In this document: piece by piece, positions 23,589-30,324 of the stretch | Layout of the letters: the number at the start of each line of letters is the position of its first letter | Position numbering within the stretch: the first letter of the stretch is position 1 | NCBI GenBank assembly: GCA_937870845.1 | Contig: CALMZR010000041.1 | Span: 1 to 48,351 of the forward strand | Direction: 5' to 3' | From: an uncultured Chloroflexota bacterium | GTDB lineage: Bacteria > Chloroflexota > Chloroflexia > Thermomicrobiales > UBA6265 | Length of the DNA: 48,351 bases | Notes under the pieces: model-generated | The model's database searches: none | Told to the model about the DNA's origin: nothing | The model's input: the letters and a program-made list of their open reading frames with translations, nothing else | Position numbers and translations under genes: made by a program

Positions 23589-23687
23589 TAGGGGTACGGC
23601 ATGCCGTGCCCAGCGTCGAAAGGACACCATGCCCAGGCAGGGAACCAACTGTGCGTCGCGTCCCGGGCACGGCATGCCGTGCCCCTA
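23589..23687. repeat. 99-bp element with 23-bp inverted palindromic ends
   Basis: The left end (23589-23611) and the right end (23665-23687) are inverted copies with one mismatch. Each contains the 20-bp near or perfect palindrome GGGCACGGCATGCCGTGCCC. The interior has no gene. It looks like a REP- or MITE-like element. Confidence 0.7.
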
Positions 23688-23789
23688 CGACGGTCGGCTC
23701 CACAGTAGCCATCCCTTCTCGAGAAGATGCGGTGGCCGCATACGCGACAAAACCTCGGCGACGGCTTGCAGAATGAAAGGTTTCCCACC

Positions 23790-24617
23790 ATGGCATCCAA
23801 CTGGCTGACCGAGCTGACCGGGGCGACCAAGCCGATAATCGGCATGGTCCACCTCCCCGCCCTTCCCGGAACCCCGCTCTACGACGCCGCCGGCGGCATG
23901 CGGCACGTGCGCGACTGGGTCGCGCGCGACCTCGATGCCCTGCAGATCGGCGGCATCGACGCCGTCATGTTTTGCAACGAAAACGACCGCCCCTACCGTC
24001 TCGACGCCGATATGGCCTCCGTCGCCGCCATGGCCGATGTCATCGCCTCCACGCGCGCCGAGCTCTCGGTCCCCTTCGGCGTCAACGTCCTCTGGGATCC
24101 CCGCGCCACGCTGGCCGTCGCCGCAGCGTCCGGCGCCGCCTTCGCCCGTGAGATCTTCACCGGCGCCTTCGCCGGCGACTTCGGCCTCTGGGTGCGCACG
24201 GCGGGAGACGCCTTCCGCTACCGCCGCGAAATCGGCGCCGAGAACGTCCGCCTCCTGTTCAACATCAACGCCGAGTTCGCCGCCCAGATCGCGCCGCGGC
24301 CGCTCGCCGACGTGGCGCGCTCGGTCGTCTTCTCCTCCATGCCGGACGCGCTCTGCGTCTCCGGCCCCATCACCGGCCAGCCCGCCGACGCCTCGGGACT
24401 CGCGGACGTCGCGCAGGCGGTGAGCGGCTCCGGGGTCCCGGTGCTGGTCAATACCGGCTTTCGCGCCTCGAACGCCGCCGAGCTGCTGCAATACGCCGAC
24501 GGCGCCGTCGTCGGCTCCAGCCTCAAGGTCGATGGCATCACGTGGAATCCCGTCGAAGAAAGTCGCGTCGAGGAGCTGATGCGCGCCGTCGCGGCCACTA
24601 CAGAAACGAGTCATTGA
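23790..24617 (+). CDS. BtpA/SgcQ family TIM-barrel protein
   Basis: A 275-residue protein of the BtpA family (photosystem I biogenesis protein BtpA in cyanobacteria, SgcQ in enterobacteria), a predicted TIM barrel whose biochemistry is poorly defined. Features seen are KPIIGMVHLPALPGTPLYD (residues about 14-32), VPFGVNVLWDP, AREIFTGAFAGDFGLW and the C-terminal GFRASNAAELLQYADGAVVGS. The ATG at 23790 has AAAGG upstream. It lies before a sugar ABC transporter, and SgcQ also occurs among sugar-uptake genes, so a role in sugar or nucleoside metabolism is a fair guess. Confidence 0.85.
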   Translation: MASNWLTELTGATKPIIGMVHLPALPGTPLYDAAGGMRHVRDWVARDLDALQIGGIDAVMFCNENDRPYRLDADMASVAAMADVIASTRAELSVPFGVNVLWDPRATLAVAAASGAAFAREIFTGAFAGDFGLWVRTAGDAFRYRREIGAENVRLLFNINAEFAAQIAPRPLADVARSVVFSSMPDALCVSGPITGQPADASGLADVAQAVSGSGVPVLVNTGFRASNAAELLQYADGAVVGSSLKVDGITWNPVEESRVEELMRAVAATTETSH

Positions 24618-24662
24618 GCCGCGCATCGCGCTCCCAACACCAATCATTCAAGGAGCACGATC

Positions 24663-24749
24663 GTGCCGAATCGTATCGATGTGCTTGACGGACTGGCATG
24701 AGACGTGCAGCATATCGCCAATGCAGTGAGTACCCTGAGTCAACGGTGA
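24663..24749 (+). pseudogene. Short remnant reading frame with in-frame TGA
   Basis: GTG at 24663 follows AAGGAGCACGATC, a good ribosome binding site. It encodes 12 residues (VPNRIDVLDGLA), then TGA (24699-24701). The same frame continues for 15 more codons (DVQHIANAVSTLSQR) to TGA at 24747. It may be the decayed start of a gene lost between the BtpA-like gene and the transporter. The evidence is thin. Confidence 0.3.
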
Positions 24750-24860
24750 CCGGGTGACGTGGCGATTTCTCCCCGGAACCGGCTCCGTTTGACGATACCG
24801 CGGGTCACGCTACGCCGGACAACCGCGTCCGGCCGATCGGTGTACGGAGGAGATTGCCCA

Positions 24861-26315
24861 ATGCATGGCCACGACTCGACGTCGAGCCCGGTAGGACGGC
24901 TCGTCGCCCAAAGCCTGACCGGACAGCTTTCCCGGCGCGACATCATGCGTCGCGGCGCCGCACTCGGTCTCAGCGCACCCGTGATCGGGATGATCCTGTC
25001 CGCGCAATCGCGCGGCGCGATGGCGCAAGATGCCACCCCCGCTGCCGACCAGGAGACTGGCTGGTCGATCGTCATGCCCGAAGGGCTGCGCACCGACCTA
25101 GATGGCGCGCGCGTGCGCGCCGTTCTGGCCGCGGCCGCTTCCCCAGACCGGGATTGGCTCGAGGTCGCCATCCAGAAGTTCAACGACCACACCGGGGCCG
25201 CCGCCGAGTTCGTTCCCGGCGAAGAGAGCGCCACCGACCGCCTCGCCATCTACAACCAGCAACTCGGCGCCCAGTCTCCCGACAACGACGTCTACCAGAT
25301 CGACGTCATCTGGCCCGGCATCATGGCCGTTCACGCCGTCGATCTCAACCAGTCGCTGGCCGACCTAGCGGCGCTCCACTTCCCGCGCATCGTCGAGAAC
25401 AACACCGTCAACGGCGCCCTGGTCGGCATGCCGTGGTTCACCGACGCCGGCCTTCTCTATTACCGCAGCGACCTCCTGGAGGAGTACGGATTCGAAGAGC
25501 CCCCGCTGACCTGGTCCGAGCTGCAGGAGATGGCCCAGACCATCCAGGACGGCGAGAGCGGCGACAATCCGAGCTTCCGCGGCTTCGTCTGGCAGGGCAA
25601 CGCCTACGAAGGTCTCACCTGCAACGGGCTGGAATGGCAGTTCTCCAACGGCGGCGGCCGCATCGTCGAGCCGGACGGCACGGTGACGATCAACAACCCG
25701 CAAGCCATCGAGTCGTTCGAGCGCGCCGCCTCGTGGGTCGGCACGATCTCACCCGACGACGTGACCACCTACAACGAGCCGTCCACCCTCAACGCGTTCG
25801 CCCCCGGCAACGCCGCGTTCATGCGCAACTGGCCGTACGCCTACTCCGTGACCCAGGCGCCCGACTCACCGCTGGTCGGCATGGTCGGCGTCACCCAGTT
25901 GCCGATGGGCGACGGCGAAGGCGCGCAGCACGCCGCGACCCTCGGCGGCTGGCAAATGATGGTTTCGAAGTACTCCCCGAATCAGGATGCGGCCATCGAG
26001 TTCGTCAAGTACATGTGCTCGCCGGAGTTGGAGAAGGCCTACACCATCGAGCGCAGCCACTCCCCGACCATCGGCTCGGTCTACGACGATCCGGAGGTGC
26101 AGGAGCTGCAGGAGTTCCTCGCTCGCCTGAAGCCGGTCTTCGAGGGAGGCTCCGTGGCGCGGCCGTCCACCGTGACCGCCGACCTCTACAACTCCGCCTC
26201 GATCGCCTACTTCTCGCGGCTGAACCAGATTCTCACCGGGCAGGCCGACGCCGCTACCGCCGTCGGTGAGATCGAGGCCGAGCTGCTCGACATCATGGCC
26301 GAGCTCGGCTACTAG
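24861..26315 (+). CDS. Sugar ABC transporter substrate-binding protein, Tat-exported
   Basis: A 484-residue family 1 extracellular solute-binding protein, probably for an alpha-glucoside such as trehalose or maltose. The N-terminus carries a Tat motif (QLSRRDIMRRGAALGL) and a hydrophobic stretch, with AMAQDATPAADQE at the cleavage zone. In the mature part are YQIDVIWPGIMAVHAVDLNQ, GMPWFTDAGLLYYRSDLLE with the typical aromatic and Asp ligand-binding residues, and LGGWQMMVSKYSPNQDAAIE. The ATG at 24861 follows GGAGGAGA by 7 nt. Two permease genes follow. A long stem-loop separates this gene from them. Confidence 0.92.
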   Translation: MHGHDSTSSPVGRLVAQSLTGQLSRRDIMRRGAALGLSAPVIGMILSAQSRGAMAQDATPAADQETGWSIVMPEGLRTDLDGARVRAVLAAAASPDRDWLEVAIQKFNDHTGAAAEFVPGEESATDRLAIYNQQLGAQSPDNDVYQIDVIWPGIMAVHAVDLNQSLADLAALHFPRIVENNTVNGALVGMPWFTDAGLLYYRSDLLEEYGFEEPPLTWSELQEMAQTIQDGESGDNPSFRGFVWQGNAYEGLTCNGLEWQFSNGGGRIVEPDGTVTINNPQAIESFERAASWVGTISPDDVTTYNEPSTLNAFAPGNAAFMRNWPYAYSVTQAPDSPLVGMVGVTQLPMGDGEGAQHAATLGGWQMMVSKYSPNQDAAIEFVKYMCSPELEKAYTIERSHSPTIGSVYDDPEVQELQEFLARLKPVFEGGSVARPSTVTADLYNSASIAYFSRLNQILTGQADAATAVGEIEAELLDIMAELGY

Positions 26316-26339
26316 ACCAATCGGACGGAGGCGCGTAGA

Positions 26340-26380
26340 GTGGCGACGGATGGAGCATCCCGCTCCATCCGTCGCGCCAC
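26340..26380 (+). promoter_or_regulatory. Intercistronic stem-loop between binding protein and permease genes
   Basis: GTGGCGACGGATGGAGC pairs with GCTCCATCCGTCGCGCCAC (reverse complement except for a 2-nt bulge), with a 4-5-nt loop. Such structures after a binding-protein gene, as in malE-malF, protect the upstream mRNA and lower expression of the permeases. Confidence 0.65.
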
Positions 26381-26398
26381 ATCGCGAGGAGGGGTGAC

Positions 26399-27349
26399 AT
26401 GACCCAGCGCGTGGCGACCGCCCCGCTGCCGGCGCCCAAAGCCCCGGGCAGAGAGGTTGACCTGCCCCAGAGCAGCTGGACCAAGGCCCGCGAGCGCCTG
26501 GCGTGGATCCTCGTCGCGCCAAGCGTCCTGGTGGTGGTGCTCGTCGCGCTCTACCCGCTCTTTCAATCGTTCCGGCTCAGCTTCACCAACGCCCGCTTCG
26601 GCAGTCCCCGCCCCGAGGTCTACGTCGGGTTCGACAACTACATCCGGCTGCTGCAAGACACCGTCTTCCACGCCGCCATGCAGCACACCATCACCTTCAC
26701 CGTCGCTTCTGTCGCCATCGAAACCGTCCTTGGCGTCGTCATCGCCCTGATCATCAATTCGCATTTCACCGGCCGCGGCGTGGTGCGCACCTCGATGCTC
26801 ATCCCCTGGGCCATCCCCACCGTCGTCTCCAGCCAACTCTGGCGCTTCATGTACAACCAGGACAACGGCGTCATCAACGACCTGCTCGTCTACCGCCTCG
26901 GCATCCTCGACAGTCCAGTCGCCTGGATCGCCAACCCCACGACGTCCTTACCTGCCATCATCGCGGTCGACGTCTGGAAGACCACGCCGTTCATGGCGCT
27001 GCTGCTGCTCGCCGGATTGCAGGTCATCCCCGGCGACGTCTACGAGGCCGCCACGGTCGACGGCGCCAGCAAATGGCAGCAGTTCTGGCAAATCACCCTG
27101 CCGCTTCTGAAGCCGGCGCTGCTGGTGGCCCTTATTTTCCGCACCCTCGACGCGTTCCGCGTGTTCGATGTCGTCTTCGTCATGAAGGGCACCGCGCTCG
27201 ACACCATCACCCTGGCCATCTACGCCCGCCAGACGATGATCGATCAGCAGTACCTCGGCCGCGGCGCCGCAGCCAGCGTGGTGATCTTCCTCTGCATCGC
27301 CCTACTGGTCATCATTTACAGCCGCCTGGTGCGCGTGGAGGAGACGTAG
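26399..27349 (+). CDS. Sugar ABC transporter permease, MalF type
   Basis: A 316-residue inner-membrane subunit with six predicted helices, the first being LAWILVAPSVLVVVLVALYP (about residues 33-52). The permease-ATPase coupling motif is EAATVDGASKWQQFWQITLP (about residue 220, the E-A-A-x3-G motif). RLSFTNARFG and the first periplasmic loop match sugar permeases of the UgpA/LacF kind. The ATG at 26399 has GAGGAGGGG upstream. It pairs with the next gene as a heterodimer. Confidence 0.93.
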   Translation: MTQRVATAPLPAPKAPGREVDLPQSSWTKARERLAWILVAPSVLVVVLVALYPLFQSFRLSFTNARFGSPRPEVYVGFDNYIRLLQDTVFHAAMQHTITFTVASVAIETVLGVVIALIINSHFTGRGVVRTSMLIPWAIPTVVSSQLWRFMYNQDNGVINDLLVYRLGILDSPVAWIANPTTSLPAIIAVDVWKTTPFMALLLLAGLQVIPGDVYEAATVDGASKWQQFWQITLPLLKPALLVALIFRTLDAFRVFDVVFVMKGTALDTITLAIYARQTMIDQQYLGRGAAASVVIFLCIALLVIIYSRLVRVEET

Positions 27350-27350
27350 G

Positions 27351-28253
27351 ATGGCAACCTCGACCGCCGTTCGTCCGGCGATCCCGGACACCTCGACCAT
27401 CTCCCGCACGGGACAGTGGACCTTCGGCAAGGTCCTCAACCGCGTCCTCTTCTGGATCCTGGTCGTTTTCATCATCGTCTATACCGTCTTCCCCTTCTTC
27501 TGGGCCCTGATCTCGTCGATCAAGCCGAACGCCGAGCTGTTCGCCACCCCCGTTCAGTACTGGCCGTCGCAACTCAACTGGACCTTCTACCAATTCGTGC
27601 TGGCCAACGGCGATTTCCTGCGCGCCCTGCGCAATTCGGTGATCGTCTCCTTCTCGGTAGTGGCGATCTCGTTGGCGCTCGGCTCGCTCGCCGCCTACGC
27701 CATGGGCCGCCTCAAGTTCCGCGGCCGCACCCCAGTCCTCTACCTGATCCTCTCCATGACGATGTTCCCGCAGATCGCCATCCTCGGCTCGCTCTACCAG
27801 ATGATCAACGCCCTCGGCCTGTTCGACCGCCTGCCGGCGCTGATCATCGCCTACCTCACTTTCACCCTTCCCTTCACCGTCTGGGTGCTGGCCAACTTCT
27901 TCAAGGCGATGCCCGGCGAGCTCGAAGAAGCGGCGCTCGTCGACGGCGCGACGCCGCTCCAGGCCTTCTACCGCATTCTGCTGCCACTGGCCGCGCCCGG
28001 CATGGTGACGACGGGCCTTCTGGCCTTCATCGCCGCCTGGAACGAGTACCTCTACGCCCTGACCTTCACCCAGAGCCGCGCGCGCACCGTGCAACCGGCC
28101 ATCGCCAGCTTTACCGGCAACACCCAGTTCGAGCTGCCGTGGGGCAACATCCTGGCCGCCTCGGTGCTCGTCACGCTGCCGCTGGTCATCCTGGTGCTCG
28201 TCTTCCAGCGCAAGATCCTGGCCGGCCTCACCGCCGGAGCGGTCAAGGGATAA
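27351..28253 (+). CDS. Sugar ABC transporter permease, MalG type
   Basis: A 300-residue membrane subunit starting 1 nt after the previous stop. Helices include FWILVVFIIVYTVFPFFWAL (about 35-54), and the coupling motif is ELEEAALVDGATPLQAFYRI (about 190, E-E-A-A-x2-D-G-A). ITRSF-like and FIAAWNEYLYALTF segments are typical of MalG/UgpE. No ATP-binding subunit gene follows, so the importer must borrow a shared ATPase (MsiK/UgpC type) encoded elsewhere. The end overlaps the convergent MBL gene by 11 bp. Confidence 0.93.
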   Translation: MATSTAVRPAIPDTSTISRTGQWTFGKVLNRVLFWILVVFIIVYTVFPFFWALISSIKPNAELFATPVQYWPSQLNWTFYQFVLANGDFLRALRNSVIVSFSVVAISLALGSLAAYAMGRLKFRGRTPVLYLILSMTMFPQIAILGSLYQMINALGLFDRLPALIIAYLTFTLPFTVWVLANFFKAMPGELEEAALVDGATPLQAFYRILLPLAAPGMVTTGLLAFIAAWNEYLYALTFTQSRARTVQPAIASFTGNTQFELPWGNILAASVLVTLPLVILVLVFQRKILAGLTAGAVKG

Positions 28254-29007
28254 GCCCCGGATCGAGCTTGTCGGGGACGAGCAGCGCCTGGCTCACCTGA
28301 TGCGCCAGCGCGACGTGCCGCGGTCCGCCGTCCAGGCAGATGGCCGCGTGTCCCGGCAAGAGCGCGTCGAACTCCAGTCGCGCCAGCTTGGCGAGACTCT
28401 GCGCGGATTTCTGAATCGAGCAGTCGTGGATCGTCTGCATCACAACGCGGCCGCGGCTGAAGACGGCGTCGCCCGAAAAGAGGTACGTCCTCTCCCGGCC
28501 GCGCAGCAGGTACGAGACGTGCCCGTCGCAGTGCCCCGGCGTCTCGATTGCCTCCAACTCCAGGCGTCCCACCGTCACACGGTCCCCGTCGCGCACCTCG
28601 ACCGCCACCTCGACCGGCTCGAACCGATAGTCCGCGGGATAGAGCCCCGCCAGTTTCGCCGCGTCCAGCGCCACGGCGCGCTCATCCCCGGTGCGCAGCG
28701 TCTCCGCAGCATCCACTGGCACGACGACATCCACCCCAAGGCGCTCCCGCACCCGAGCCGCCCCGCCCGCGTGATCCATGTGGTAGTGCGTCAGCGCCAG
28801 CTTCGTGATGCGCGACGGATCGAGCCCCTCGGCGCGCACGTTCGCCACGATCCGGTCGATCGAATCCCCCTGCCCGATCCCGCAATCGATGAGCGCCATC
28901 TCGTCCCCGCCGTCGACCAGATAGACGTGACAATCGGGGTCGTTGGAGAGCCCAAACGCATTGCTCGTCCCACCGCCCACCACGTAGACCTCGTCTGTCA
29001 AACGCAC
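28243..29007 (-). CDS. MBL-fold metallo-hydrolase
   Basis: A 254-residue metallo-beta-lactamase-fold protein. The zinc motif is THYHMDHAGG (H-x-H-x-D-H), ETPGHCDGHVSYLL holds the next His, FSGDAVF the bridging Asp and LPGHAAIC a further His. This is the general glyoxalase II-like hydrolase group, and no specific substrate can be named. The GTG at 29007 is chosen because AAGGAG lies 6 nt upstream and the sequence VRLTDEVYVVGG is the typical first strand. It diverges from the PPOX gene at 29102 and shares its promoter gap. Confidence 0.87.
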   Translation of the reverse strand: MRLTDEVYVVGGGTSNAFGLSNDPDCHVYLVDGGDEMALIDCGIGQGDSIDRIVANVRAEGLDPSRITKLALTHYHMDHAGGAARVRERLGVDVVVPVDAAETLRTGDERAVALDAAKLAGLYPADYRFEPVEVAVEVRDGDRVTVGRLELEAIETPGHCDGHVSYLLRGRERTYLFSGDAVFSRGRVVMQTIHDCSIQKSAQSLAKLARLEFDALLPGHAAICLDGGPRHVALAHQVSQALLVPDKLDPGLIP

Positions 29008-29038
29008 GCCGACTCCTTTCCATCGGTTTCGATCCGCA

Positions 29039-29068
29039 TTGACAGGCTCCGCTCCTGCTCCGTACGAT
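29039..29068 (+). promoter_or_regulatory. Sigma-70-type promoter of the PPOX gene
   Basis: TTGACA (29039-29044), an 18-nt spacer and TACGAT (29063-29068). The start would lie near 29075, 25-30 nt before the start codon and inside the palindrome. Confidence 0.65.
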
Positions 29069-29082
29069 GACGACATCGTACG
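29061..29082. promoter_or_regulatory. 22-bp near-palindromic operator over the -10 box
   Basis: CGTACGATG-ACGA-CATCGTACG, with 20 of 22 positions symmetric. It covers the -10 box and the predicted transcription start, the classic position for repression by a dimeric TetR- or MarR-like protein. No regulator gene is adjacent. Confidence 0.65.
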
Positions 29083-29101
29083 TCAGACGGGAGGAGTCAT
29101 G

Positions 29102-29608
29102 ATGACCGCCAGGGAGACCGCGGCCGGCGAAGAGTGGCGCGGCAAGGTCGGCAAGCTGAGCGCAGAGGAGTTGGACGCGTTTCTCGCCCTCGGCAACGTG
29201 GCCCGGCTCGCCGTCCTGACCCCCGACGGCTGGCCCTACGTCGTGCCGACTTGGTATCAGTGGGCCGACGGCGGCTTCTACATCATCCCCCGCGCCCGCT
29301 CCGCCTGGGCCAAATACATGGCTGACGATGCACGGGTCTCCCTCGCCATCGACACCCCCAACCCGCCATACGTCAAGGTCCAGGCCCAGGGCGAGGCCGA
29401 GCTGGTCGAGGAGCCGAACGTCGGCGGCCGCTGGGTGGAGATCGCCAACGAGATGTCGCTGCGCTACCTCGGCGAGAACGGCCCCAAGTATCTCGTCCCG
29501 ACCCTGAACGAGCCCCGCTGGCTCTTCTTCGTCAAGCCCACCAAGCTCTACTCCTGGCAAGGCACCGACTGGGCCAAGCGCTACAAGCACGGCGAATGGG
29601 GCGCGTAG
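29102..29608 (+). CDS. PPOX-fold F420/FMN-dependent protein
   Basis: A 168-residue split-barrel flavin-type protein. The features are ALGNVARLAVLTPDGWPYVVP, read as the opening two strands with the PYVVP cofactor edge, then WYQWADGGFYIIPRARSAWAKYM, whose basic residues would contact the phosphate, and VSLAIDTPNPPYVKVQAQGEAEL. Either of two consecutive ATG codons, 29099 and 29102, could start it; the second sits better behind GGGAGGAG. The last 13 bp overlap the next gene. Its promoter is covered by the palindrome, so it is probably inducible. Confidence 0.82.
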   Translation: MTARETAAGEEWRGKVGKLSAEELDAFLALGNVARLAVLTPDGWPYVVPTWYQWADGGFYIIPRARSAWAKYMADDARVSLAIDTPNPPYVKVQAQGEAELVEEPNVGGRWVEIANEMSLRYLGENGPKYLVPTLNEPRWLFFVKPTKLYSWQGTDWAKRYKHGEWGA

Positions 29609-30324
29609 AGTCCACCCCGCCGCCCGCCGCCGTCGAGGTTCCCCTCCCCTGGGGACCAGTCATCCGCGGCGTTCGCTGGGGCGCCGCCTCCGACACCATC
29701 CTGCTCTTGCATGAGCCAGGCGCGGACCTCGATGCCTGGGACGCCCTCCCAGCGCGGCTGGCGCACACCCTCGGCATCGCGGCCGTCGCGGCCGACCTCC
29801 CCGGACACGGGCTTTCGGACGACCCGTGGGAGATGGAACAGATTGGCGCGCTCGTGCAGGTTCTCGTAGAGGAGTTGGCGAACGTGCCTGATCGGGCCAC
29901 CGCCGGCCGCACGGCCATCGGCCGACGTTTCGTGATCTCGGCGGGCGCCATCGCCTCCGCCGTTCACGCATCCGTGGGTCGGCTCGCACTCGCCGGAACC
30001 GTCGCGCTCTCCCCAGCCGCCAATCCCCCCTCTCCCATCGCGATGGGAGAGGGGGGTAGGGGGGTGAGGGTAAACGTCCCCAAGCTCTTCTTCGCCGGCT
30101 CCCTCGCCGACATCGACCTCGAAATCGCCCGCCGCCTGGCCTCCGACAGCACCGGCTGGTCCGCCGTCACCGCTGTTCCGGTTTCGGAACGCGGAACTCG
30201 ACTCCTCGCGACGCCATGGCGAGCGCGCATCGAGGAGGAGATCGTCGCCTTCCTGCGGGACTGCCAAAAGCGCCGGCCAGGTGTTCGTCCCGGTCCACGC
30301 ATCACGCCGCGTCCGGCCGGCTAG
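29596..30324 (+). CDS. Alpha/beta-hydrolase-like protein, possibly degenerate
   Basis: A 242-residue protein with the alpha/beta-hydrolase opening ILLLHEPGADLDAWDALPARL and ADLPGHGLSDDP. The nucleophile-elbow position reads VISAGAI rather than G-x-S-x-G, and no convincing C-terminal catalytic His is present (the expected loop reads GTRLLATP). A 32-bp palindrome at 30025-30056 lies inside the reading frame and adds PPSPIAMGEGGRGVRV, just before the strand KLFFAGSLADID, without breaking the frame. It may be a non-catalytic or decaying member. It overlaps the PPOX gene by 13 bp and meets the convergent dynamin-like gene with a 4-bp overlap. Confidence 0.65.
   Translation: MGRVESTPPPAAVEVPLPWGPVIRGVRWGAASDTILLLHEPGADLDAWDALPARLAHTLGIAAVAADLPGHGLSDDPWEMEQIGALVQVLVEELANVPDRATAGRTAIGRRFVISAGAIASAVHASVGRLALAGTVALSPAANPPSPIAMGEGGRGVRVNVPKLFFAGSLADIDLEIARRLASDSTGWSAVTAVPVSERGTRLLATPWRARIEEEIVAFLRDCQKRRPGVRPGPRITPRPAG
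30025..30056. repeat. 32-bp perfect palindrome inside a coding sequence
   Basis: CCCCCCTCTCCCATCG / CGATGGGAGAGGGGGG, symmetric at every position. It is followed by TAGGGGGGTGAGGG, which is similar to the intergenic repeat ending at 7180. Confidence 0.85.

Noticed and set aside
24699-24701. Selenocysteine at the TGA of the short remnant frame
   Set aside because: No hairpin of SECIS type follows and the peptide is too short to be a selenoprotein.
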